Shown one piece after another: positions 54,743-64,000 of a stretch of 64,000 bases of DNA. Source of the DNA: Pollenia angustigena. Taxonomy: Eukaryota; Arthropoda; Insecta; Diptera; Polleniidae. The stretch covers positions 213,655,253-213,719,252 of the forward strand of contig OV884060.1 of NCBI GenBank assembly GCA_930367215.1, given 5' to 3'. The position numbers and the translations under genes were made by a program. Below the pieces are notes generated by a model. The model did no database searches. It saw nothing but the letters and a program-made list of their open reading frames with translations, and was not told the DNA's origin. The stretch's first letter is position 1. Each line of letters opens with the position of its first letter.

Positions 54743-55330
54743 TTCCGTGTCACTTATTTTAAAAACTCGTCCTATGAAATTTGATGCTGTATTTATAATT
54801 ATTCTTCTAGGGTGCTTGGAATAAAAATTGATCGATCGTCCCGAGGCTGTTGGTTTTTGATACCAGTTTACTTTCAAATTGTTCCCTTTTCTTATGGTAA
54901 TCGCGTCTAAGTATGGCAGTTGGTTATGGTTTTCCTCCTCCATGGTAATTTGTATTTGTCCATTAAATGAATTTAGTTTCTCGATGGTGTCATTTATTCT
55001 GTCCTTTTTTAATATTGCAAACAAGTCTTCTACGTATTTCATAATTATCCTCGGTTTTTCGTCCATTTTATCTAGTGATATGTCCAGAAGTTGTTCCATA
55101 ATAATGTCAGCTATCACTGGTGAGGCTGGAGAGCCCATCGGCATTCCTTTTCTTTGTTAATAGATTTTGTCATTATCCATAAAATATCAACTATCCTTTA
55201 TACAAAACCTTAGAATGTCTATAAACAAATCCTTTGGTATATGTGTATGAGTCTCTAAAAGTTCCCATTTTTCTTCAATTGTCCTTAAGCTAAATTAATC
55301 GGAATAATTGGAAATAATGAAACCACGTCA
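54743..55330 (-). pseudogene. Penelope-like element reverse-transcriptase fragment
   Basis: From 55318 downward one frame reads 'LRTIEEKWELLETHTHIPKD' and LFIDILRFCIKDS, a TGA, 'YFMDNDKIY', a TAA, then 'KGMPMGSPASPVIADIIMEQ', 'IIMKYVEDLFAI', 'NQLPYLDAITIRKGNNLKVN' and 'WYQKPTASGRSINFYSKHPR'. These are hallmark motifs of Penelope polymerases. The catalytic box, normally Y-V-D-D, is Y-V-E-D, so the first Asp is lost. The GIY-YIG endonuclease that follows in complete elements is missing: the fragment is cut at 54743, exactly where the plus-strand LINE tail ends. Two stops confirm it is dead. The hammerhead motifs at 44.9-47.3 kb could belong to the same element class. Confidence 0.9.
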
Positions 55331-55790
55331 TAAGAAATAAGTTGTTTATTTTTGAACTAAATTCTAAATAATCCAAAACTGGTTAAAATATTTCGATAAT
55401 GGGGCACTTGGACTGCAATATATTTTTATTGTAGCACATGCTTTGTAGGCATGATACGCGCTCTAGGATGCTTGTTCCTTTAGTTAAAGCTGAGTTGTTG
55501 GTTCATTTCAAGATGTGCTGAAATTTATACAAAATATAAATTACACTTTTTAAAATTCTATTTTATGTGTATATACTATTTATTTACGTTTATGTTTCGG
55601 TAATGTTTTTATAAGTCTAAATTTTACACAATTTGAATTAATGTGTGATTGTTGATTTTCCAAATGATTTTTAGTGGTGTCCCGTTTTGGCAATTTTAAA
55701 AGGTGGTAAGCCTAACCTAATATAAAGTAGCAAATTCATAGTCTTTAACGTCATTGTATTTTGAATTTTCGTTTTTAAGAGATTAATACC
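55331..55790. other. Non-coding stretch
   Basis: Possibly the upstream part of the Penelope-like copy at its left, but no motif is visible beyond 55330. Confidence 0.4.
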
Positions 55791-55791
55791 A

Positions 55792-56145
55792 CTAAAAACC
55801 TATTTTAACTTCCGCGTTGCTTAATGGCAAAACCAAGAACTTCATTGCAAAAGAAGCTAATTCACTGAATGGGTTTTCATTGAAAGCATTTTTATATCCA
55901 TATACATTTATCCAGAAATCAAATGCTGAGTTCTTATTTAACAATTCATATGAATTTAGTTTCTGCCACTGATGCTGCAAAGTTATAATTTCTTCTACAG
56001 TGAAATCAATCATTTCTTCTTTAAAATATTCGCTTAATTTGCATTTATTAGTTTTTAAACTATTTTCTACACAAAAAAAGTTGGTTTTTGTTAAGTTATG
56101 AACATTTTTTGTTGATATTTTTTTCACAACTACGGTTATTGTCAA
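55792..56145 (-). pseudogene. hAT transposase dimerisation-domain fragment
   Basis: 117 open codons ending 'SAFDFWINVYGYKNAFNENP', then 'FSELASFAMKFLVLPLSNAE' and VKIGF. The hAT C-terminal dimerisation domain has the pattern F-W-x-x-V...F-x-x-L-A-x-x-A-x-x-x-L-x-L-P-x-S-N-A-x-V-E-R-x-F-S. The copy breaks at E-R-x-F-S, replaced by K-I-G-F and a stop. No catalytic core upstream and no terminal repeats were seen. The N-terminal part (K-rich, 'TVEEIITLQHQWQKLNSYEL') is uncharacterised. Confidence 0.6.
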
Positions 56146-56161
56146 ATTGTATGGAAAATAT

Positions 56162-56277
56162 GGACTAGACGCAGTTGTTTTTAAATACTAAGTAGCACGT
56201 CGACGAGTAGATTCAGATGGACAAGACGCAGTTGTTTTTAAATACTAAGTAGCACGTCGACGAGTAGATTCAGATGG
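56162..56277. repeat. 57-bp tandem duplication
   Basis: 'GGACTAGACGCAGTTGTTTT' and 'GGACAAGACGCAGTTGTTTT' start two successive units that both continue through 'AGCACGTCGACGAGTAGATT'. They are otherwise identical, so the duplication is recent. Confidence 0.9.
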
Positions 56278-56279
56278 TT

Positions 56280-57600
56280 CTCGTACAGGTCCCCAGCTTT
56301 TCCAGGACGAATAGCTCGATCAACAGTTCATTGTGGTTCATTATCTGGCGAATCCCTGTTCTCAGAAGGGGTAATTAATCTTCCTATCATGTTTACACCG
56401 GGAGCTGTTGCACTATTAAAATGATTATTAACGGGTTTTCTTATTATTTATTTTTGTGCGCCACCCTGTATAAATAGGATTTAGCTGCTTTTTAAGGTTA
56501 AAAATTAATTTTAGTTTTTGATTGTGTTGTAATGTAAAATAACTCATTAAAATTTTTAAATTAAAGATTTTATTTTTCAATTATTTTAATTGGCAGTAAC
56601 ATAGACAAACATTTTAAATATTTATTTCGGTAGGGTGTTTATTAAACTTAACATACATATTTCCTTGAACTATTGTACTTACCTTACTCTCTGAGTTGCC
56701 AAGTAGTTAATTTAAAAATATGTAAAATATTAAATGATGTATAAACAAGACAAGTTTATGGCTAAAAAAAGAAAAAACAATAACAAAATCAACAAGTGGA
56801 AAACATGAAAATAAATTCTAAAGTTGTGCAACATTCATAAAGACATGCTACAATAAGCACAACCTTAAGCTGGCACTTGTTGTTTTCAATTAATATTTTA
56901 ACACTTTCTAGATTTCATGGAAAAGTTGGGGTTTATTTTAAAACTGTTTTGTTTTGTTATTAATTAATTAAAGTTGGAACAAAGAAAAAAAATATTTCTG
57001 GTTGTAAGGAAAACTATCGTAATTACGGTCATATTTACAAATTATCTTTTTCTTTATCCGCCACTACCACGAGTGATGAGTAAACATATCAAGAGCTTTT
57101 TGTAATAACTTCATAAACCACCCAAATCGAAAAACTAGGTTTATTTGTTTTTCCTTCTGAATAAAACCATTCCAACATCGCCTCAAAATATTTAAGTTAT
57201 TTTTATAAAAAATATATATACAGGGAAAGCTCATCTAATGCACAGCTCCTCTTGTCGAAAAGCTCATATAGGCGCCGATTTTCATAGTACCTTTTTTCTC
57301 AGACCCCCCTTAAGACATTACAACCAACTTTCCCGTAGACGTACAACTCTGAGCGAAATTGCGACGACATTTGGTGTCCGCTGTGGGAGCTTCCATTGTA
57401 TATTCAATATTTTATTACGTGTGAACCAACAAAAAATATTCATTAAAAAGTTTGTAAAGGAATGCTTTCCACACGAAAAGATTGCTTTTGGGGGGAGGGG
57501 GGAAAGTATTTTTCTTGGGAGAAGGTGTCCTGGGCTTTCAGAAAAATGTTTTAATAAATACATTCTTTGTGATAGTCAAGCGGTTGGGGCCGGGAATAAA
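56280..57600. other. Non-coding stretch
   Basis: AT-rich to about 57220, then a more GC-rich part with frames on both strands (57238-57606). None shows a family motif. Confidence 0.4.
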
Positions 57601-58260
57601 AGTTGAGTGGTACAAACTCAGTAGTGATAATTGAATGAGCGAATGAGGAAGCCAGAAAGCGCTGAATTCTTGGATTTTGGATGGCGAACAAAACTTTTGA
57701 ACCGGTGATGGAAATGGCGTGAAGTGAGGTAAATTGAAGTGGAGTAGTGGCGACTCAGAGGTGATAATTTAATGAAGATTCTGGCCGGGTTGTGCATCCC
57801 AAATACGGTGGTGACCAGGATTTTATGATGAGCAAAAAGTTAAGGTCGAAGATAAAGTGGAATGCGCTGGTGGCGAATGCTAAGTAGCTAATGCAGCGAC
57901 GAAGGAGCCGGAAAGCTGTAGAAGGCTTTGATTTTGTATATTGAGTGAAAAGTTGAGGATCCGGTGATGCTGGGTGAGATTTTGAGTCGAACAGGACGAA
58001 AAGTCAAGAGACCAGTGAAGACATGAATGCTGAAAACAATAAAAAATTGAGGTACCAGAGATGATGAGAGGAGCAAAATGTGTTGAATGAGCGGTAAGAA
58101 TTAGAGTTAGTTAGGGCGAAGGGTCATAAGCCTGGCTTGTAGAAGAGTAGAGTTCGCAGGATGATGTGTAATACTTGGATTTAGAGTGAAAGAAGATTCG
58201 AGAGCCGTTAATGGAAAGAAAGTGACTAATCTAATGGAATATGTATTTCAGAGAATAATG
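57600..58260. repeat. Degenerate GA-rich tandem repeat, compositionally distinct
   Basis: Purine-rich and clearly less AT-rich than its surroundings. A module of the form AAAAGTTGAGG-ATCCGGTGATG recurs with changes near 57686, 57834, 57949, 57999, 58042 and 58192, each usually preceded by 'TTTTG' and a GAGTGA/GAATG word. Frames are closed by many TGA codons. Origin unknown. Confidence 0.5.
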
Positions 58261-59314
58261 CTTATTGTCAAAGAGTGATTTTTTAAGGAAATTTACTATT
58301 GGGTATCACGTGGGGGCTCTGGTTGAAACCCAATTCGCAAAAGAGTGAGGAAACCTCGAATTGTGAGGATGGTTTTTCTCTTTGTGCTGTTACTATCCAC
58401 CAGATATTGCCGACTATTATAATACAGCGGAGGTTAGACAGCACCAGCTCTTAAACAAGTGGCGAGTATAAAATTCTGCCAGATTATATATGTATCAAAT
58501 GGCTTGTTATTCACACACTCTAGGACGTTTGTTAAATGAAAAGTTTGCACCCAGTGGCTAAAATTGACCATGAGAAAAGGCCAAATGGCGGTTCTCATTC
58601 AAATCTGTTTTTAAATCTATCATAAACATTGTAATTTTTGCTGGCGGGTGTAAAAGATCTTGCAGAGCTAGACATAGCATTTTTTCCTTGTATATAGACG
58701 TTTTTACTTGAGTTTGGAAGAAAGTAAATTTAATCCTTTTTCCACACACTCTATTATTTCAATACCCGTATTATGATTACTTTTTTCTTTTTTGTTCACA
58801 CCTACTACTCCTTGTTTGTCTAATGCATCAAGACAATGTTGACATATTTATTCACTTGCAACAAGAGCAACAGCAACAACAACAACAAATACATAAAACA
58901 TTGTTAAGCCAGGATACTAAACATAACAGTAAATGACATGTTTATACAGAACACTGACTTCAATGACTTCGTGTTATCAAATATGTAAATATTTTTTGTA
59001 TTTTTTTTTTTTAGTTGCTGTTTGGCCTTAATCGTTCATAGAGGTTGTTTTAATTTATTTATCACCTTTTCCCGCATACATAAACAGTCGATAATTGTTA
59101 TCAAGAGAATTGAAAGGTGGAGAAATGAAAAATATCTCGAAACATTCATATCTTCTTTTAAAATTTTTATTCAAAATGTTTTTTAAGGAAGAAACGATTT
59201 GAAGATATGGCGGTAATTTAAATACACGTAAGTTTAAATTTAAATTTGTCGTTTTTTCTTTTCTTTTAGAAATCAAACAAAATAATTAATATTTTTAATT
59301 CGGTAAACTGACGT
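58261..59314. other. Non-coding stretch
   Basis: Contains 'TATCACGTGGGGGCTCTGG' (58304), which recalls the region after an LTR but is unsupported by any LTR pair or gag/pol. A CAA run is at 58867-58890. No gene recognised. Confidence 0.4.
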
Positions 59315-59316
59315 TA

Positions 59317-59690
59317 CCCTGCAAATAATAGGACCAGTCCAAACACGCGTGTAAAGAGTAGTCCACAAGGGACCAGGACTAGTCCAAAACTAACCCAAAC
59401 GTATGGAAAAAACCTGGTCTATTTAACATTACGATGTCCTAGGAGAGGACCATATAACCCACCTTTAGACCACTAAGGAGTAGTTTTAAAACTACTCCAT
59501 GGTATACTCAAGAGGATTAGTTTTGAAGTCGTTTAAAAACGAAAGCATGTCGTTAAAATACGAAGACATGTCGTCTCACTACAAACACTTTTTAACAATG
59601 ACATGGTCCATGCTTGCATTACATCGGACTAGTCCATGGAGTAGTCCATTTTATCAAAATGGATTAGGTGGTCCAATTTTATTTGCAGGG
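59317..59690 (+). mobile_element. CCCTGCAAATAA-ended element, copy 1 (374 bp)
   Basis: Left 'CCCTGCAAATAATAGGACCA', right 'TGGTCCAATTTTATTTGCAG' plus GG, TA on both sides. The interior is rich in GGACTAGTCC/AGTCCA words and 'ACTACTCCATGG'. A full-length copy of equal size lies inverted at 62946-63319. No protein. Confidence 0.85.
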
Positions 59691-59744
59691 TATATATCTT
59701 TTTAGCCAGGTTTAACTTATCCAAATCAATGGACTGTTTTTTTA

Positions 59745-60040
59745 TGAATTTTACGTATTGTACAATGATATGCCAATGTGTATGTGATATATGAAGGTGT
59801 CACAATATATTGGTAACAATCGAAAGACTTTTGACTTTTATTGCACAACGAAAAGAAAGTGAAGTGTGTTGACAACATTGTACAGTGCTGTTTATGTTAT
59901 TCTTATAGATTATGTTTACCTTTGTATTGAATGCAAGAAACCATAGTGCGACTTATTGCATAATACAGGACAAAATAGAAATAATATTACGAATATCATA
60001 TACAATAATATTGCGAGTGTATGGGCCGCTTTAATGTATG
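59745..60040 (-). repeat. Dispersed repeat shared with 15.74-15.99 kb
   Basis: Ordered matches to the first copy are listed there. This copy keeps the other terminus, 'TTGCGAGTGTATGGGCCGCT', the inverted form of the first copy's end. Confidence 0.7.
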
Positions 60041-60173
60041 CTAAGTTTATTATTATTATTCTTAAATCTTAGTTCAACTAAACTGTAAATAACAACTAAG
60101 TTTATGGTTAAAATTTTACCTTCTTTTTCTAATTAATTTGTTACTTAATTTTCCGTGAAATAAAATTTATAAG

Positions 60174-60310
60174 AGTGTTCGAAAATAAACACTCAATATA
60201 GCTCCTTAGAGTTCGGCTCTGTAGACTTGTGGAAAACACAAACGCAAATAGTGTTTGTGTAGAAAATCATTAAAAAATAACGTTAATTTGTTAGTCATCT
60301 TTCGAACACA
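60174..60310. repeat. GTGTTCGAAA-ended element; related end at 63590-63612
   Basis: 'AGTGTTCGAAAATAAACACT' at the left and 'TCATCTTTCGAACAC' at the right are inverted. 'ATGTTTACTTTCGAACACT' at 63592-63610 is a further inverted end, and TTCGGCTC occurs near both. Either two small copies or the outer ends of a 3.4-kb nested composite. Confidence 0.5.
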
Positions 60311-61124
60311 AAAGTAATACTGTTTTTATCAAACTCAACAAAAGATGAGAACATTTAGTTCCGTTCGGTTTTTTTTAAATCCACAAACTTCATTGTATTC
60401 TGTTCCGCTCAATAATGTTCTTTCCTTTTGGCTGGTAAAACCAAACATTTTTTACAAAACCAAAATACATATACGAAAAAAACAAAAAACCAGCCAAATA
60501 ATTTTACACAAACAAAACATATTCACAATACACAAGCAGGCGGTTCGTGCTGCGGTCGTTGATAACATTTTTTGTTTGTTCATTTCATTATCGATGTAAA
60601 AAAAGAAACACAATAGAACATTAAAGTATAATGTTTGTCTACACCCAGTTGGCCATGTCTTCAAGACAACGTCGACGACGCGTACAAGACCCATAGAAAA
60701 TCCCTGACGACATGTTGGCGACAGCCCATGCAAATCATCGACGACTTTTTGAACAAAGGGCACTTAAGTCGTAAACGACAATGTGAGCGACATTATTATG
60801 CATATTGTCGTTAATGATCATATGGGTAACAATGTATTTAAAGTTGTCACTGGCGACTATATAAACGACTTTTTTCTCACAAAGTCATTAATGCTCGATT
60901 AGCGACATTACCTTAATACTGTCATTGATGACAATATTGTTGACACTATCTACGATTTATTCGCCGATAGGTAAGTGACAGTTAGGGATTAAACGAACAC
61001 CGATACTGATATATTGGCGATACTTCAGATTTGCCGATATATCCAGAATAAGGGGAACGGGTAAATGGGTATACCTCGAGGATATATTTACTAAAATCTC
61101 TTAGGGTCGTGATGGGCTGTGAAT

Positions 61125-61280
61125 TACAGCTAGTGAATTCCAAACTAATGAAATGGCCGATGAGTTTCAGAGACTGGGCTCGAAAATTGTGGATACTGGA
61201 TGTGTGGAGACAGTCAGACCTCCAATAGGCTTTAGATTAATAAGGGAATGGGTTCTGAACTTAACATATCGTCGACATAA
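61125..61280 (+). pseudogene. Possible LINE ribonuclease-H relic
   Basis: A short frame reads 'NEMADEFQRLGSKIVDTG' then 'CVETVRPPIGF'. The G-N-E-x-A-D-x-x-A-R-x-G pattern near the end of LINE-borne RNase H domains fits, but the upstream catalytic part is not readable. It is tentative. Confidence 0.35.
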
Positions 61281-62069
61281 TATGCAAACCTGCTAACTAC
61301 CAATAACTTTTAATGGAAACAACAAACTTTTTATATTTCATATTCGCAGCTTGATAGAAAACCAAAAAATACAGTTGGTTTAACACACTTTAAGACTCAA
61401 TTTGAAGAAACACTACATGCTTTCTTTCTCTTCCACACGGCATTAAAATCTCAATTTACTTAAAAAGTGGATTTAGCAGGTTTGCATATTGAGCCTACGA
61501 TATGGCAATGTAGTCAGCAGGAACATTTATTTTTTGTATTTCTTGTCACAGCCGCGAATAACGTTATAAGTTACAAAACAATTATATTTAACAGGCAGGA
61601 TCAAGGCGAATTGACTTTCAGGTGGCGTTGAAAACACAGCTGTGCTACTTTTTTTTAAATTAAAGAGAGGAATGTCAAAAGTTACTTGTGTTTTTGACTT
61701 ATCGGCCAACGAAAGCAGCAACAAAATACATTGTTGTGTTTTTGGTGTTATTAATTGTTGTAGTATCGACACCACCGTTTACATGAATTCGCCTTGGGCA
61801 GGATTATTTATTATTTATTTTTTAATTTTTTTTTATTATCAAAAATATTGATATAAAATAAAAGCAAAACATCAAGAAATATTATTTTTAAATTCACATA
61901 AAACTTTAAAGTTTTGAATTTTTTTTAGTAGAGGACAACGTAAGCGACCATTGCATGCATTTTGTCTTCAAAGTGGTTCGAAACACGACAAAATGCATGC
62001 AAAGGTTGCCTTAGTTGTCCTTAATGAATTCTAATTGAAGACAAGATGAGCGACAATTGCATGCATTTT

Positions 62070-62638
62070 CCCTACAGATAATATTGGACTACGTGGTCCA
62101 TTGTGGCTTAAATGGACTACTTACAACATGGTCCAATGTACTGTAGTAGTACCATGTTATAAGAAAATAACATTCAGTGCTGCCAACAACTTTTCAAACG
62201 TTTACAGTATTACACATTGGTAGCCCTGATGGTGTCCATTATTAATTGTTTATTTAAAAGTGAAAGTTTGTGGACTTTTTGGAAAAAAGGTAAAAAAAAA
62301 TTAATAATACCAAGTAAATTTTAATAACAGCAATAAATGACTACAGTACACACCATAAAATGCGATTAGTAAAAAATGAAAAAGAAAAATGCTTAAACTA
62401 CCCCTTAAGTGTACTCCATACTGTAGTAACATGGAGTATTTTTAAAACTAACCCACTTTAGTACTCCATGGAGTTGTTTAGGGACTACTTCGGTGGGTTA
62501 TATGGTCCCCTCCTAGGACATCGTAATGTTAAATGGACCACCTTTTACCCATATATTTGGAGTAGTTTTGGAGTACTCCTACTCCTTTATGGACTACTCT
62601 TTACATGCATGTATGGACTAGTCTCGTTATCTGCAGGG
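62070..62638 (-). mobile_element. CCCTGCAAATAA-type element, copy 3 (diverged, 569 bp)
   Basis: The ends are 'CCCTACAGATAATATTGGAC' and 'GTCTCGTTATCTGCAGGG'. 'CCTAGGACATCGTAATGTTA' and 'GTGGGTTATATGGTCC' are shared with copy 2. TT on each side. A long unrelated middle (about 62165-62390) makes it larger than copies 1 and 2. Confidence 0.8.
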
Positions 62639-62945
62639 TTGTCGTCAGTGTAGTTTGAAACACGACAAAATGCATGCAATGGTTACTTACGTTGTTGTCA
62701 AAAAATTATTATACAAGACAAATTTAATAATATGTCTCCAAAAAAGTCATAAATACGATTTTTAACACGAAAATATACACGTTTTCTTACTTAAGTTGTC
62801 GCCATCAATGTTATTTAGGCGACAAATTCAAAAATGTTCGGAAAACATCGGTGACGACATTTGCGTCTATGACCATTTGGCCAACTGGGCAGCTGGATTG
62901 GCAACCTATACTATTACATTTTGCGATTGTATGCGTTGTATGAAT

Positions 62946-63319
62946 CCCTGCAAATAAAATTGGACCACCTGATCCATTTTGATAAAATGGACTATTCCAT
63001 GGACTGGTCCGATGTAATGCAAGCATGGACCATGTCATTGTTAAAAAGTGTTTGTAGTGAGACGACATGTCTTCGTTTTTTAACGACATGCTTTCGTTTT
63101 TAAACGACTTCAAAACTAATCCTCTTGTGTATACCATGGAGTAGTTTTAAAACTACTCCTTAGTGGTCCAAAGGTGGGTTATATGGTCCTCTCCTAGGAC
63201 ATCGTAATGTTAAATAGACCAGGTTTATTCCATACGTTTGGGTTAGTTTTGGACTAGTCCTGGTCCCTTGTGGACTACTCTTTACACGCGTGTTTGGACT
63301 GGTCCTATTATTTGCAGGG
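62946..63319 (-). mobile_element. CCCTGCAAATAA-ended element, copy 2 (374 bp)
   Basis: Reverse-complement copy of 59317-59690 with few differences and identical length, flanked by AT on both sides. Frames of 60-108 codons in both copies are shadows of the repeat, not genes. Confidence 0.85.
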
Positions 63320-64000
63320 ATTTAACACATTTTTTTGTAAATGTTGTTAAATTCTAAAACGTACGTAATAAAAGAGAATAAAAGAGAAAACGCGGCGTCC
63401 TGATTTTGCCGATCGCAGGTCTACAGTATCATTACAATGGTTCTGTTTTTGAACGAAGAACATAACACTATATAATGTTCGGCTCTTTCTTGAAAATAGT
63501 AACGAACGGTTTTAATGGTTGTGTTCGTCTACACAATTACTAAAAAATATATATCGTTCTTAGGTGTGTGAGCCGAACGCTAAATAATGTAATGTTTACT
63601 TTCGAACACTGATTAATAATAATTTTAATGTTCTAAAGTTTGTTTAATCTTACTTGGTTTGTCTTAAAGTCAGTTTAATTGAGTTTTACTAAGCTCCAGT
63701 TAACTACTTAAAAGACTATTAAAATTTTTTAAATTTTAATTAAACCATGTGTCTTCATTGTTCTGTAATATTTATCTTAAATAGCATTTACTATATTACC
63801 CAGTAAAAACTTCGCTTACTTTTTCAAAACGAATAGCTTCTTTAACACATTATTTAGTAGCTTTCTTCTATAACTACATGTATAACAACTTCTATAACTA
63901 CTTTTTTCTGGATGTATTTAAGTAAAAAAATAATGACTTACTTTTAAATGCGTTCATTTTGGGACATGCCTTGTAAAATTCATTGGTTCTTTCAGTAGAA
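63320..64000. other. Non-coding stretch
   Basis: It holds the GTTCGGCTC-containing repeat end (63455-63612). Nothing else recognised to the window edge. Confidence 0.45.

Larger units (their letters stand above)
60644..62889. mobile_element. GACGACA-rich inverted-repeat element, 2.2 kb
   Basis: The ends are 'CCCAGTTGGCCA' and 'TGGCCAACTGGG'. The flanking 250 bp on each side are dense in GACGACA/TGTCGTC and GCGACA words, and the centre has 'GCATGCATTTTGTC' in both orientations (61954, 61987, 62055, 62663). It has been invaded by copy 3 of the CCCTGCA element, and contains a CACAGCCGCGAATAACG terminus (61549) and a small LINE relic. No intact gene. Confidence 0.65.

Noticed and set aside
58300..58330. 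Possible LTR boundary and primer-binding site (CACGTGGGGGCTC)
   Set aside because: No paired LTR, polypurine tract, gag or pol was visible nearby.
62811..63137. 108-codon frame, with a 68-codon look-alike at 59499-59705
   Set aside because: Both are the same strand of the 374-bp non-coding element; similarity reflects the DNA repeat, not a protein family.
1..64000. CRISPR arrays, bacterial operons or phage genes
   Set aside because: The sequence is eukaryotic in character; the tandem repeats have no spacer structure, and no prokaryotic gene was seen.

Overview
This window is AT-rich, gene-poor nuclear DNA from an animal, most likely a cyclorrhaphan fly. The evidence is the TE community: non-LTR retrotransposons, a Penelope-like element, mariner, hAT, PIF/Harbinger and piggyBac-type MITEs. 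It also carries a fly-type dispersed repeat with 'TATACCCTYCACCAC...GTTTGTCATTCCGTTTG' ends, and long CA, TTG/CAA and CTG microsatellites typical of fly introns. I found no intact host gene, rRNA or CRISPR. The tRNA-like sequences seen lie inside repeats. Nearly every open frame is either chance or part of a decayed mobile element, so the region is probably intergenic or a very long intron.

Layout. 1-10.1 kb: four copies of the fly repeat. One is split by a 2.2-kb tandem/inverted array of 561-bp units carrying a tRNA-like polymerase III promoter, another is nested in a hAT-like element. MITEs with TA and TTAA duplications are also here. 10.1-13.4 kb: microsatellite-rich DNA without genes. 13.4-25.7 kb: dense foldback elements and hairpins, a hAT-like element with an 8-bp duplication, an open hAT-transposase fragment (23.7 kb) and a deleted mariner (24.75-25.6 kb). 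25.7-36.9 kb: mostly non-coding, with a decayed LINE (31 kb), a PIF/Harbinger derivative with TIRs, 3-bp duplication and Myb/SANT remains (31.9-33.1 kb), and a solo copy of the tRNA-like foldback element bounded by a 16-bp target duplication (35.6-36.4 kb). 40-43.1 kb: a decayed minus-strand LINE carrying later insertions. 44.9-47.8 kb: tandem and dispersed units with hammerhead-ribozyme cores. 49.7-54.74 kb: a nearly complete Jockey/CR1-group LINE (PHD-finger ORF1; APE endonuclease plus reverse transcriptase ORF2) with one in-frame stop and one frameshift. It abuts a Penelope-like RT fragment (54.74-55.33 kb). 55.8-56.3 kb: hAT dimerisation-domain remnant and a 57-bp duplication. 57.6-58.25 kb: a compositionally distinct degenerate repeat. 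59.3-63.6 kb: three copies of a CCCTGCAAATAA-ended element and a 2.2-kb GACGACA-rich inverted-repeat element.

The most interesting signals are (1) four minus-strand motifs with the hammerhead architecture CUGAUGA-stem II-GAAA-palindromic UGCGCA-UA, two of them in tandem about 362 bp apart, as in Penelope-derived retrozymes; and (2) the tRNA-promoter foldback/tandem element, which combines SINE-like (13-16 bp target duplication, A-run) and foldback features.
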